Below the pieces are notes generated by a model, which was given only the letters and a program-made list of their open reading frames with translations, had not been told where the DNA came from and searched no databases. Below are positions 43,273 to 52,935 of a stretch of 64,000 nt of DNA, piece after piece (position 1 is the stretch's first letter; each line of letters opens with the position of its first letter). Made by a program: the position numbers and the translations under genes. The stretch is from Brachionus manjavacas (taxonomy: Eukaryota > Rotifera > Eurotatoria > Ploima > Brachionidae). The stretch spans positions 3,472,001 to 3,536,000 of the forward strand of contig JAHQIY010000003.1 in the NCBI GenBank assembly GCA_019054805.1. The letters run 5' to 3'.

Positions 43273-44277
43273 ATGGAAATATTTAGAAATTGTTCATGGT
43301 ATGTTTTGTTGCTATTCCAAGCATTTTCTTATGGTTCTTATACAATACTAGTTCATTTGTGTGAAGAGAATGGCAAAATATCTTTCAATTCATCATCGAT
43401 GAACTTGACCATTGAATTCATAAAATTGTTAATATCACTTATTGGAATTGTCTACCAGCAAAATGCTAAAAGTTTAAATTCAACTTTTTCAATAAAAAAA
43501 TCAGCGCAGTTCACATTACCTGCTTTTTTGTATTTTATAAATAACAATTTAGCTGTGTATATTCAATTATACATGGACTCGACTTCTTACCAACTGTTGA
43601 GTAATTTAAAAATTTTAACTACAGCTGTTTTGTACTATTTTATAATTGGAAGAAATATAACAAAAATTCGATGGTTGTCTCTTGTTTTGTTGTTTTTTTC
43701 TGGACTTTTTTACTCAGTGGGCAATGTTAAATCTTTGAAGGATTATTATATAAATCAGGAAGATTTGGATAGTTTTTTATTGCCCAAAGAAGAAAATATT
43801 GTTGTAAATTACAGACTGAGAGATGAGATATATGTTACAGAAGTTGGTTTTTTCATGATTTTAATCTATGCATCTATTTCAGGACTGTCAGGAGTTTATA
43901 ATGAATACCTACTTAAGCGCAATTTAACTGATTCAATTTTTTTACAAAATTTTTATCTTTATATGTACGGTTGTGTTTTTAATTTTTTAGGCTTTTTGGT
44001 GGAAAAAAAATATAGAAATGATAAGGATTTTGACTTTTTCAAGGGATTTAACTTTTTTACATTTCTAATCATATCTAGTCAAGTGTTAAACGGATTTTCA
44101 ATGTCCATTGTTATGAAATATTCGAGCAATTTAACTCGACTTTTTATTATTTCTTTATCACTAATTGTAACAACTGTTTTGTCGATTCTTATTTTTTCGC
44201 TCAAGTTAAACGCTTTCTTTTATCTCAGTTTTTTTGTTGTCATGATGGCTTTGTATTTCTATACTTTTTACCAATAG
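43273..44277 (+). CDS. slc35a4: SLC35A4-like nucleotide-sugar transporter
   Basis: Single coding exon, 334 aa, about ten hydrophobic segments; nucleotide-sugar transporter family, Golgi/ER membrane. Blocks recalled from vertebrate SLC35A4 are kept in order: FSYGSYTILVHLCEENGKI, LTIEFIKLLISL, PAFLYFINNNLAVYIQLYMD then STYQ-like STSYQLLSNLKILTTAVLYY, LIYASISGLSGVYNEYLLKR, LQNFYLYMYG, SQVLNGFSMSIVMKYSSNLT, and RLFIISLSLIVTTVLSILIF. The NNNL.VY.Q..MD...YQ.LSNLKI.TTA block is the family's signature. Human SLC35A4 is 324 aa, so this is full length. The substrate of SLC35A4 itself is not settled. The start ATG sits at a splice acceptor, implying a non-coding first exon. Confidence 0.88.
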   Translation: MEIFRNCSWYVLLLFQAFSYGSYTILVHLCEENGKISFNSSSMNLTIEFIKLLISLIGIVYQQNAKSLNSTFSIKKSAQFTLPAFLYFINNNLAVYIQLYMDSTSYQLLSNLKILTTAVLYYFIIGRNITKIRWLSLVLLFFSGLFYSVGNVKSLKDYYINQEDLDSFLLPKEENIVVNYRLRDEIYVTEVGFFMILIYASISGLSGVYNEYLLKRNLTDSIFLQNFYLYMYGCVFNFLGFLVEKKYRNDKDFDFFKGFNFFTFLIISSQVLNGFSMSIVMKYSSNLTRLFIISLSLIVTTVLSILIFSLKLNAFFYLSFFVVMMALYFYTFYQ

Positions 44278-44868
44278 ATTAATTTTTAACAAATAAATTA
44301 TTTAATGTTTTTTATTAATAGTAAAATTTTATGAAATGAAATTTGTATTTATGCAAAAAATCCCTCTATGTAAAATTATAGAAAAAATAAAAATAAAAGA
44401 CAAATTCGCGTCGGCAATATAGTTTTTTTTCTGTTGCAATTTTTGACACAGTAAATTTTAATACAAACTTTGCAAAAATTACAAAAATTAAATTCTTTTT
44501 CGTTAATTTAAATTGAAAATACTGAGCTTTTCTAATTATGTTTATGAAACTACTTGAAACAAAATATGCTTCACTAAATTCAACAAATAAAAAATAATTT
44601 TTATTTGTAATATATAGATGTTTCGCAACTTAAATATTTTTTAATGGCTTTTATTTTACCCAGTACCTAATTATTTTTTATCAAGTACCAAAAAATAATT
44701 TAGGAATATTAAATATGTTTTAGTCGTAACTGGTGACAACCTAAAATCGAGACGAACTTAAGTATCATTTGCAATGCTATTTTAATTTTTTTTTAATCTC
44801 TTTCCATATTCTTGTAGTAAATTTAATTTTAAAAACAATGGTAAAAAATTATTCAATTTGAATTGAAA
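44278..44868. other. 3' flank of SLC35A4-like gene, nothing recognised
   Basis: AT-rich. AATAAA occurs shortly after the stop (about 44290) and could be the polyadenylation signal. Confidence 0.4.
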
Positions 44869-45345
44869 ATGACCAAAATAAATTCATCTAAAGAAGATGT
44901 CCTCAGAATTCGCGTGTACGCAATTTTTAACGAAAATAGATCACTTGGAAAGATATTCACTGTGAGGCATTTTTGGCATAAAAAATTACTGTTTACCGAA
45001 TTTTAAAACGTAGTGAATATTTTTCACCAGAAAGGAAACAAGGATCTGTTCAAAAATCGAAAAAAATGACTAAAGTACAACTCAACAGGCTAAAAAAGGC
45101 TTTTGATCACAAAGACAGCATCAGTCAGCATCAGTCAGCATCAAGCAGCCAAAAAGTTTGATATAAGCCAGCAAATGGTCCCAAAATTGATGAAGAATCT
45201 TTAAATAACAAAAGATGAAATCCTTGAAAAAATATGAAAATTCCTAACCGAACCGAAAAGCAAAAAAAAGTAGCTAGAGTTAAATGTAGAAATTTGTATT
45301 TAAAAAATCCAAATTTTTCCTGGACTTTAGACGATGTTTTAGTCA
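44869..45345 (+). pseudogene. Tc1/mariner transposase N-terminal fragment
   Basis: Begins MTKINSSKEDVLRIRVYAIF, and in shifted frames continues YRILKRSEYFSPERKQGSVQ, KVQLNRLKKAF, SQHQAAKKFDISQQMV (second helix-turn-helix), TKDEILEK, KKVARVKCRNLYLKNPNFSW and TLDDVLVRFF, where the first catalytic Asp of the DDE domain is expected. At least four frameshifts. A short in-place duplication (CATCAGTCAG repeated) occurs near 45120. The C-terminal half is missing. Confidence 0.6.
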
Positions 45346-45400
45346 GGTTTTTTATAAAAAATAAATTAGTAACGTTCCATAAGATATTATTTTATTTAAT

Positions 45401-45730
45401 TTAAGAAAAAGTTAGACTTATTAAAGGAAATTTAAAAAAAAAATAAAAAAAGTTAATTCTTTTTAGCCAATCGAGGTGATCTTTTAATAATAACATCTTT
45501 GTTTTTACCTTTTTCTCATTTGTTTTTGGTTGTGATACCTCTCGTGATGGTGGTGGTTGTTTTAGTAAGTCTGTTATTTTTTCTGTTGATTTATATGTTT
45601 GTATAAACGATGTTGATGGTTGTACTGATGGAGCAATTTTCGATGTTTCATTTTCAGGTATATTGGGTGGTTCTCTTCTCATCTTTGTTATGTTTAAACG
45701 TCCGCTTATACGATTGCCTTCAATTTTCAA
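45401..45730 (-). CDS. Hypothetical proline-rich exon
   Basis: The frame reads DLKIEGNRISGRLNITKMRR, EPPNIPENETSK, then PSTSFIQTYKSTEKITDLL and KQPPPSREVSQPKTNEKK, followed by a consensus donor (AAG then GTAAAAAC) near 45510. It extends a little upstream of 45730 (CDLPDID). Codon content looks protein-like, but no family is recognised and no partner exon is certain. Could belong to the same transposon as the MULE scrap at 46390. Confidence 0.3.
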   Translation of the reverse strand: MKIEGNRISGRLNITKMRREPPNIPENETSKIAPSVQPSTSFIQTYKSTEKITDLLKQPPPSREVSQPKTNEKKVKTKMLLLKDHLDWLKRINFFYFFFKFPLISLTFS

Positions 45731-46385
45731 ATCAATGTCGGGTAAATCACAAATATTTTAATTAATGGCAACTGTAATAATGCGTTTGCAAATGTAGTTT
45801 TTTTCCAAATCCAACAATTTCAACTACTATTTTTCCATTCTTGAATATTAATTCTAATCACATGAAGACTTGTAATGTATTTGATAAATGAATCAAAATC
45901 AGTTTGATCAAGACATAATAATTTGAGGGATTCTTTGCAGTATTGCTTTGATATTGTTTGACTATCACTTGAAGCACAGAAAAGTTCACAGCTGTCTATT
46001 GTTAATTTAATAATTTAGTGCCTTCTTTTTTAACTAACTATAATAGTTGTACATTATTAGGTACAATAAAAAATATTATCAGTTATTATTAAATTATTTT
46101 TGGTACTAGCAAAACATATTAGGTACTAATTGTTTTGGTTTTGAATTAAATTTCATTCGGTACACAAAATGAAATTTAATTTAATATAATTATTATAATA
46201 ACTACACAAAATTTAATTAGGTATTGAATAGAATAATTTAGATACTGAGTTAAATATAAGCCATTTTGAATTGGGTGGCTATAATTGAGTAATTGCATCT
46301 TTCAATTAATTATTAGCATTCAATTTAATATAAAAAAATCATTTTATTGACAAATATTAGGTTCCTTTTCATTTTCATTTATTTC
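45731..46385. other. Intergenic with weak coding-like minus-strand patch
   Basis: 45780-46000 on the minus strand contains DFDSFIKYITSLHVIRINIQ and similar in a frame broken by stops. It may be part of the neighbouring hypothetical ORF or transposon. The rest is AT-rich. Confidence 0.3.
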
Positions 46386-46389
46386 AACT

Positions 46390-46720
46390 CTTTGTTTTTT
46401 GCTCGAACAAACCTTGTTGACGTTTTTTTGCAATTTTGAATTGACAATTTCGATATCATTTGAGCCAATTTTTTCTTCATTTTTTCTTGGATTTAGCTAG
46501 ACGATTATTTTTTGACTAAATGGCACATTTAGAGCCTCAAAAAGAATTTTAGCGCACTTATTTCTTGCAAATTTTGTTATCAAATGTTTACATTTATTTA
46601 ATTTCAAATAAGCTTGGCAGCTACATTTCCCATCCAATTTCCAATAGACCATGTTTTGGTGAATTTATCTTTGAATTCTTCAAATGATTTAACAGTGTAA
46701 GTGATATAATAGTTAGCATA
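46390..46720 (-). pseudogene. MULE transposase C-terminal fragment with SWIM finger
   Basis: Minus strand: VKSFEEFKDKFTKTW, then in a shifted frame YWKLDGKCSCQAYLKLNKCK and HLITKFARNKCAKI (SWIM finger CxC...CxH), then VPFSQKIIV, a stop, and NPRKNEEK, resembling the VP.GQKRKRGRPKK tail of MULE transposases. One frameshift and one stop. The minisatellite at 46717-46853 starts at its N-terminal edge. Confidence 0.6.
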
Positions 46721-46853
46721 TTGATGATGCATATTGATGATGCATATTGATGATGCATATTGATGATGCATATTGATGATGCATATTGATGATGCATATT
46801 GATGATGCATATTGATGATGCATATTGATGATGCATATTGATAATGCATATTG
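46717..46853. repeat. 13-bp minisatellite, ~10.5 copies
   Basis: Unit GCATATTGATGAT, almost perfect, with a single A/G change in the last copy. Because 13 is not a multiple of 3 the array is open in all three minus-strand frames and would encode a 13-residue repeat containing HHQYASSICIINM. Confidence 0.9.
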
Positions 46854-46859
46854 AATATC

Positions 46860-47540
46860 TCTTCTCTTTACTTCATTGCAGCGATATTGACCATGAATTT
46901 TGGTTTCTAAGCCATCCATGAGCCGATCCTAAATCATCAAATACTTTATATGCAAGTCTAATTTCTTTTCTTTCTTAATTCTGGAGGTTCAATAATATCA
47001 GTGTCTTATAAAGACTTGTGAGATTCGTATTGTTGAATCTCAGTAAACAGCGATTCACTCACGATATAAAGTTAATTCATATTTAAAAAAAATTCAAAAA
47101 TAAATAAGGTTTAAATATAATAGTTTTTACAAAAAAGATTTTAAAGTGGTGAAATGATTAACGCATTTGAAGTAAATAAATTTCTCCTTTTTTGGTAGAT
47201 ATATGGCAATATTTTAATTGTTTATATTAATTATTTTTTATTCAAGGATTTAAATAAACTAATATTCAAAATTTTCTTTGGCGATTTTAATTTTTACGTA
47301 AAATACAGTCATTGTAGCACCACTTTAAAATCTTCTGTGAAAATTTTTCTATGAATTGAATGCAATTTAATAATTGAATTTCGGCCAAATTGACGATCTG
47401 AAGGCTAAAAAGGGTTTTTTCTTTCTACAAGATAATACTAGGTTCAATCAGTACATGGAACAATTAAATTGAAAAATAATGATAGTCTTACTTATTTCAA
47501 TAATCCTACTTATTATCATTTAGGTGTTTTATTTCTTAGT
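46860..47540. other. Intergenic, nothing firm
   Basis: Contains a lone MITE end (ACAGTCATTGTAGCACCACT at about 47308-47327, compare 26351-26519). Otherwise AT-rich with no gene signal. Confidence 0.4.
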
Positions 47541-47541
47541 A

Positions 47542-47620
47542 TAAATTTCGCAAAATTCAATAAAATGATTTTATTGAATTTTGCGAAATTTAAATAACTA
47601 TTTTAGTAAAATAGTTATTT
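47542..47620. repeat. Two adjacent perfect palindromes
   Basis: 47542-47592: 25-nt arms TAAATTTCGCAAAATTCAAT... around a single G, perfect. 47594-47620: AATAACTATTTT, AGT, AAAATAGTTATT, 12-nt arms. Together they would extrude as two cruciforms side by side. Confidence 0.8.
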
Positions 47621-47738
47621 ATAATTTTGAAATAAAAGTTCATTTGAGGCCAATTTTAAAAATTTTAAACAAATATTCATTAAATTATTTGTTGAAAAAT
47701 TAATCTCAAAATCAAACACTAAACATGGGAGTAATGCC

Positions 47739-48020
47739 CAGACTTGTTTTTAAGTCACAGTTTTAAGTCTAAGTCACAAAAATTTTAGTCAAAGTTATGA
47801 CTTAAAATTTTTTTCATTTTTTTAGTGAAGTTTAGTCGAGTCAACTAATTTTCTGATTTTAAAACTTAACTTTTTTTTGATTAAAATAAAAAATGATTTT
47901 TATTTTTTAGTTTAAAAATCAGATAATTAGTTCACTTGACTAAACTTCACCAAAAAAAAATTTAAAAGTCATTGACTTGACTTGACTTGACTTAAGACTT
48001 GTGACTTAAAAACAACTCTG
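47739..48020. mobile_element. CAGAGTTG-family hAT MITE with perfect TSD
   Basis: Left CAGACTTGTTTTTAAGTCAC, right GTGACTTAAAAACAACTCTG, flanked by identical 8-mers GTAATGCC at 47731-47738 and 48021-48028. 282 bp, non-coding, with GACTTGACTTGACTTGACTT just inside the right end. It sits about 150 bp from the 3' end of the GPCR gene. Confidence 0.85.
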
Positions 48021-48172
48021 GTAATGCCCAAGCATAAAGAGCCAATTTGACCCATTTGTAAAATTCTCATTACCAAAATCTTGTTTAAAAATCAATTTAA
48101 TTGAATTTTTGAAATTTTAGATACTACGTCAGTCCTTTGAGCATAAAATAAAATATCAGTTTCGAATTTTTG

Positions 48173-50107
48173 TCATGTAGCACTTTTCTTGATAGACGAA
48201 GTCAAATTAATAGAGAACTTTTCCTTGCCTTTGAAGCAATTAAAAAGCTTGATCATATTTATCTTAATATTTGACTTTGAGTTTCTATTAAAAGAATACG
48301 CACAAAATATAAAAAGGCCTTGTAGTGAATTTAAAACTATGTACACGTACCACAAGAAAGAATCTTTGTCATTGGTCATTGAACTTACTAGTCCAACTAT
48401 CCACGTCATACCTGTCAAAATAAACAGCTTTAGAAATAAAATAAGTCTATTTGTCAATAAATGGTGCTCTCGAGTTGATTTTAGACCAGAAAAACTTATT
48501 GTCGGCACAGGATTTTTCATGTACTTTTTTTTAAGTAAATCAACCACTGTAACTGCCTTTATGCTCACTACCAAAAAAACCAGATTCATGCTCAAAATAA
48601 CTACAATTGGCACCACAAAAAAAATTAATAAATCCACATTCGAAGATATAAAACACTGACTAAAACCATAAGAAAGCTTATTGTAATTTTTAAGCAGCAA
48701 AATGATAATTAAAGCCACCGGCACGAGCCAAGCCATGACCACATACTTAATAAAAAATTTTGAATCACTTTTAATATTTTTTGGTTCTGACTGAGCCGAT
48801 TTGGTGAACATTTTGAAAAGATCGAAGGCCATGATGCTCGACCATAGGAAAAATACCAGATAAAAATAGTGCGTCATCATGCCACTCAAAAAACATGGAA
48901 TGATTGATTTCATTTGCAAAAACAGTATTTTTAGACTTTCAAATTTATTCTTCAATTTTGGCACTTGGCATTTGTTTTCCATAGAGTCAAAGGTTATGTC
49001 GAACAACGAGTATGTGTAGTAGGTGGAAATAATGAAGAAAAGCTGAGAGAAGAGCAGAGAAATGCTTAAATTCATCAAAATTTTTCCTGGCAAATTTCTC
49101 AGATCTTTGCTTTTGATGTAGGATGTCAAAAGAAGCACAAGACTCACAATGGAAATGGAATGTCCAACTAAAGTAGTGTACTTTTTGGCTAAGTCTGCTT
49201 TAGTCCTCGGATATGAGTCCAATGACTCGCAATGTATACTTATCTTGTCTGAAAACTCTTCTATCTTTTCTATCTGATTAAATATTTGATCTTTTTTTTG
49301 CGCTTTCGAAGCTTTCATTGACAGATAGACTTCTCCATTTAGCTCACTCAGATCGAACAGAATTTGAAGACTTTGTATAAATAATTTATTTGAGTGAATA
49401 ACAATGCAGTCGAACTTATAAACACCATTACACATTGCACAATATTTATTCTTGTAAACCAAACCAAAATGGTATCTGAAGGCTGTGTGATTTTTGCACA
49501 AATTCTCCACTGTTTGGTTAGTAAAGTTCAGGAGACATGAGTCAATTGATTTAAAACATGACCTTGGATTAAGGGCTTTGGGTACTTTGAAAACAATGTC
49601 TTGGGAAGAGGTGCCATCAATTATTTGCCTAATGGTTGTATTGTCATAATAGTCCGGTTCTAAGAAAGAAGATTTTCCAGCAAGGATAGAAAAAAAGATT
49701 ATTTCTTTTAAATTCAAGCTCAATAAATTACACTTGACACAAAAGATGTTTTTGTAAAAATTGCCAGTCTGGTTGGAAAAAACAGGCGTTTTATCTAAAA
49801 TTTTTTCTGGCGAAGCCTCGCATTTTTGCCTAGTGTTGTTATCTGAAAAATTGCTTGGACATCGACCCACGGTAAATATAAATTGATTTTCAGACAGCTT
49901 GCTGTTGCATTCATACAAATTAGATTTGACTGACTTTGCCTTGTCTTGACAGCAATCACCGTATAGATCACAATGATCGCAGAAGCAATTTGTTGGCCAT
50001 GATTTTGAACCACCACAGCTATCTTTGCATTCAAATGCAGCAGTTTTTTTCAAGCTCACTGAAAGGAGAAGTTTTGCAAAGAGAACTAATAATATCATTT
50101 TTGACAA
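48173..50107 (-). CDS. Somatomedin-B-containing methuselah/adhesion-type GPCR
   Basis: Intronless 644-aa receptor. Signal peptide 1-24 (MILLVLFAKLLLSVSL core). Somatomedin-B-like domain about 27-53 (CKDSCGG...CFCDHCDLYGDCCQD; eight Cys). Cysteine-rich ectodomain with two similar blocks, FCVKCN near 122 and KYCAMCNGVYKFDC near 221. Seven membrane segments at roughly 310-332, 341-362, 400-430, 452-473, 491-515, 553-576 and 584-606. GMTWIVGL in TM6 and NSLQGLFIF in TM7 are class B2/methuselah signatures, and Cys405 and Cys485 suit the TM3-ECL2 disulfide. No autoproteolysis (GPS) site is obvious, as in methuselah-like receptors. Short cytoplasmic tail. Plasma-membrane receptor of unknown ligand. 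Complete, no frame problems. Confidence 0.85.
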   Translation of the reverse strand: MSKMILLVLFAKLLLSVSLKKTAAFECKDSCGGSKSWPTNCFCDHCDLYGDCCQDKAKSVKSNLYECNSKLSENQFIFTVGRCPSNFSDNNTRQKCEASPEKILDKTPVFSNQTGNFYKNIFCVKCNLLSLNLKEIIFFSILAGKSSFLEPDYYDNTTIRQIIDGTSSQDIVFKVPKALNPRSCFKSIDSCLLNFTNQTVENLCKNHTAFRYHFGLVYKNKYCAMCNGVYKFDCIVIHSNKLFIQSLQILFDLSELNGEVYLSMKASKAQKKDQIFNQIEKIEEFSDKISIHCESLDSYPRTKADLAKKYTTLVGHSISIVSLVLLLTSYIKSKDLRNLPGKILMNLSISLLFSQLFFIISTYYTYSLFDITFDSMENKCQVPKLKNKFESLKILFLQMKSIIPCFLSGMMTHYFYLVFFLWSSIMAFDLFKMFTKSAQSEPKNIKSDSKFFIKYVVMAWLVPVALIIILLLKNYNKLSYGFSQCFISSNVDLLIFFVVPIVVILSMNLVFLVVSIKAVTVVDLLKKKYMKNPVPTISFSGLKSTREHHLLTNRLILFLKLFILTGMTWIVGLVSSMTNDKDSFLWYVYIVLNSLQGLFIFCAYSFNRNSKSNIKINMIKLFNCFKGKEKFSINLTSSIKKSAT

Positions 50108-50121
50108 AAAATATTTTATAA

Positions 50122-50619
50122 ATGCTTTATTTTCTCAGATTTATATCAAGCTATTTCAAAAAAAATATAGAGATTAAGTCAAATCTAATATGTTTATAAA
50201 ATATTTATGCATTAATACCTGCAACATATTTTGATTAAAATTTCACAAGCCAAAAAATGTGTTTTAAGCGTTTCCTAAATTTCGAAAATCATTTGATGCT
50301 AATTTTTTTGATAGAATATCAAATACATTTATACCGTTCTTAAATTAATTGGAAAAAAATGTATATCTGAATTATATTTTATAACAAAATAAACCTTTTA
50401 ATCTTTAGAACAAGCTTAATTATTCTTAGATTTCAAATTTTTCTTTTAGCTGTTGATTCCCAGTGCATTATTCCCTTTTTGAAACTGGTCATTTAATACT
50501 TACCCAGTCAACTTTATTTTAAAGGATCTTTAAAGAAATTTTAGAGAAATTTGTAGAGTTTTTTTAGAGGTTATCGTAAATTTTTCTCTAGAATATCTTT
50601 TAAATTTCTTTTAAATCAG
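50122..50619. other. Upstream of the GPCR, nothing recognised
   Basis: Promoter side of the minus-strand receptor. AT-rich, no element stands out apart from TTTAGAGAAATTTG-type short repeats near 50530-50610. Confidence 0.4.
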
Positions 50620-50965
50620 AAGGAAGCTTCAGACGATTATGACAAACCGTTTTGTCCAAATCTCATCATCAAGCTAGAGTCAACTATGAGAAAACGTCAC
50701 AATTTAAGTTCATTTCTTGCAATCTTAGAGAATTACATTATCAAATAGCTTAATTAGAACTAAAATAAAATAAAAATAAATAAAACTTTGTCAGTGCAAA
50801 ATTATTAAACAGTAATCTCAATATATATATATTTGTCACTCGTTAAGTTTTTTTGTCAGAATAATTAGTTTTTTATTGTCAGCTAAAATAGACTAAATTA
50901 GTCACCACTTTTAGGTATTTTGTCATCTTAAAAAAATTAAATTTGTCACCCCCAAAAAATTTAAC
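50620..50965. mobile_element. Inverted copy of the TGACA-array element
   Basis: Reverse complement of 24965-25395: GGAAGCTTCAGACGATTATG, ACAAACCGTTTTGTCCAAAT, CTCATCATCAAGCTAGAGTC and the array with TGTCA/AGTCA at 50789, 50834, 50854, 50877, 50900, 50921 and 50944, then CACCCCCAAAAAATTT. Only one end and part of the middle are present. Confidence 0.7.
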
Positions 50966-51119
50966 TCGAATAAAAATGCGAAAAAAAACAAAAAGTTAAT
51001 TTTTTTGAAAAAAAAATCCGTAATAGATGGATGGATGGTTGTTATCTATTTTTTAATTTTAAAATTGTTGTAAATTTAAATGCTTGTAATTGAATTTAGA
51101 TACCACTAATTGGGATATT

Positions 51120-51402
51120 ATTGTATTTTTAAGCTTGATCGAACCAATACAACACCGCTTGATCAACATCGTCGTAACTTGAAAATTTTATACGCTTTTT
51201 TTCTGGACCGGCTAAGTACTTTTCGTAATGTTCTAAAATTTTTGCTTTCGACGACAAAATAGTTGAAATTGTAGAAGCATTAGCGTTGTATTCTTTGGCC
51301 AGCTTTGAAGTGGTTATTTTTTGCTCAGTATATTTTTTTATAATTTCTGTCTTCACTTCAAGAGAGATTTCTCATTTTCTCTTTTTTGCAAACTTGCTTT
51401 TC
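51120..51402 (-). pseudogene. Tigger/CENP-B-type HTH transposase fragment
   Basis: Minus strand: MKSKFAKKRK, an in-frame TGA, then EISLEVKTEIIKKYTEQKIT, TSKLAKEYNANASTISTILS, SKAKILEHYEKY and the start of the second CENP-B domain (YDDVDQAVLYWFDQA). This is the psq plus CENPB-type DNA-binding region of pogo/Tigger transposases. The DDE domain is absent. Confidence 0.65.
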
Positions 51403-51464
51403 ATTCATTTTTATCAATTAAAATTTTTAAATAAACAGTAATATTTATTTTTTTTTATTTATTT

Positions 51465-52245
51465 GTTTTCTTACCGAGCTAGGGCTCCTTCAGAATAAAT
51501 TAAAAAAATCAAAATCAAAAAAAAAATAAAGTTAATAAAATGAGTCTGACAACCAATGGAACAGAATGACTCAGTCCTGTCCCAACATATCTCTCACTCA
51601 ATTCAAAAAGCCGATTCGAGACTGTTAGTAGTTTAAGTTTATTGAAAGCCTCGTGATGCAACATGTTGGAAGGAGTATTATATTTTAACTTAGAGATAGA
51701 TCTGACTGCTGTATTCCGCATTGCTTGTAGTTTTTTGATATTATTTTCTGAAAATGAATTCAAGCAAGGAAAAAAATAGCCTGAAATAGATCGACTAAAG
51801 ATTTATATAAATTTCCTAGTGTGTTTTGAGTGAGACCCCATTTTTTGTTTGACAATATCTTAATAATATTTAGCCTTTTGTTGCAGCGTTCTTTAATTTT
51901 GTGTACTAATATATTAAAATTTAATTTAGAATCAAACTTTATACCAACAAACTCGATTTCTTTTTGGCTCACTATTCTGTTTCCATAAATTTTTAAGTTT
52001 AGATTATCATTCTCTTTTTTGTACCTAGAGAAGACTACTGAACACGACTTTTCAACTGAATATGATGATTCCATTTAATAAGCCATTGTTCTAGTTCGTT
52101 GGTGTATTTATTTATCTTATTTTCTAGGTTCCCCTTTTTGTTATAAATGAAGAATGTAACTCGATCATCTGCGAAAAGCAGAGAGTATTCATATTTGTTT
52201 TGTTTCTTTTGGGGATGTCATTAATATATATGCTAAATAAAAGAG
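51465..52245 (-). mobile_element. LINE family A, RT C-terminal part
   Basis: The 3' end (CTGAAGGAGCCCTAGCTCGG on the minus strand) is at 51475-51495. Upstream frames read NDIPK..NK..YSLLFADD (frameshifted), ESSYSVEKSCSVVFSRYKK, FVGIKFDSKLNF, KKWGLTQNTLGNLYKSL, NNIKKLQAMRNTAVRSISKL and FELSERYVGTGLSHSVPLVV, parallel to the copy at 60150-61345. Several frameshifts. Confidence 0.8.
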
Positions 52246-52301
52246 GAATTTTCTTTTTTTTTCATTGCTTATTCATTATTTAAATAGACATTGAGTAATG
52301 A

Positions 52302-52364
52302 AAAGTAAATGAAACTTCTTTAGCTATTGTTCTGGACAATAGCTAAAGGAGTTTCATTTACTTT
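52302..52364. repeat. 29-bp inverted repeat with 5-nt loop
   Basis: AAAGTAAATGAAACTTCTTT... (52302-52330) pairs with 52336-52364 with one mismatch around TCTGG. Too tight a loop for a typical miRNA precursor; probably a local inverted duplication. Confidence 0.75.
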
Positions 52365-52935
52365 CTTTACTTTCACTTTCTTTTAATATATGATATATTA
52401 AAAGAAACTGAAACAGATATAAAGTATTACAAAATTGGGTACATAATATTTAAAAACATAAAGTAAAATGAGAATATTAAGAAAGGGAAGATTCTAGACA
52501 ATTGAAAGATTTGAGCATTGTGAAGTTTCGTTCATAAAGTTCAGTTCAAAATCTTAAATTCGTATATATTTCGAATGGAATGAAGTGATAAAATAAAAAT
52601 TTAGCACATGATGTAACAAAAAATGTTACAGGACTTGCTCAAAAAAAAAAAAAAAAAATTCCAATTAACCAATTATTGATTTTCCAAAAATACTGAATGA
52701 ATGTTGAGTTGGTTTTGAAATTAAAAATTTCGAAATTTAAAATTTCGAAATTTAAAATTAAACACTTACAAAAATTTTAAAATATTGCAAATAAAACTTA
52801 TTTTTTTACAAAGACAAATAAATTGTCTTAAATTCGATTGATTTTAAAAGTCGATGATTAATTAAAAGAAAACTTTCAGAATTTATTTTCAAGGCTACTT
52901 GGTGTAACAACTTTTGTTACACATTGTTACATATT
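52365..52935. other. Intergenic, nothing recognised
   Basis: AT-rich. AAATTTCGAAATTTAAAATTTCGAAATTTAAAA near 52722-52756 is a simple palindromic doublet. Confidence 0.4.

Noticed and set aside
46713-46919. Three overlapping repeat-peptide frames
   Set aside because: All come from the 13-bp minisatellite; a real protein is not supported.
48189-48659. 156-aa plus-strand frame inside the GPCR gene
   Set aside because: Antisense of the transmembrane region, no independent evidence.
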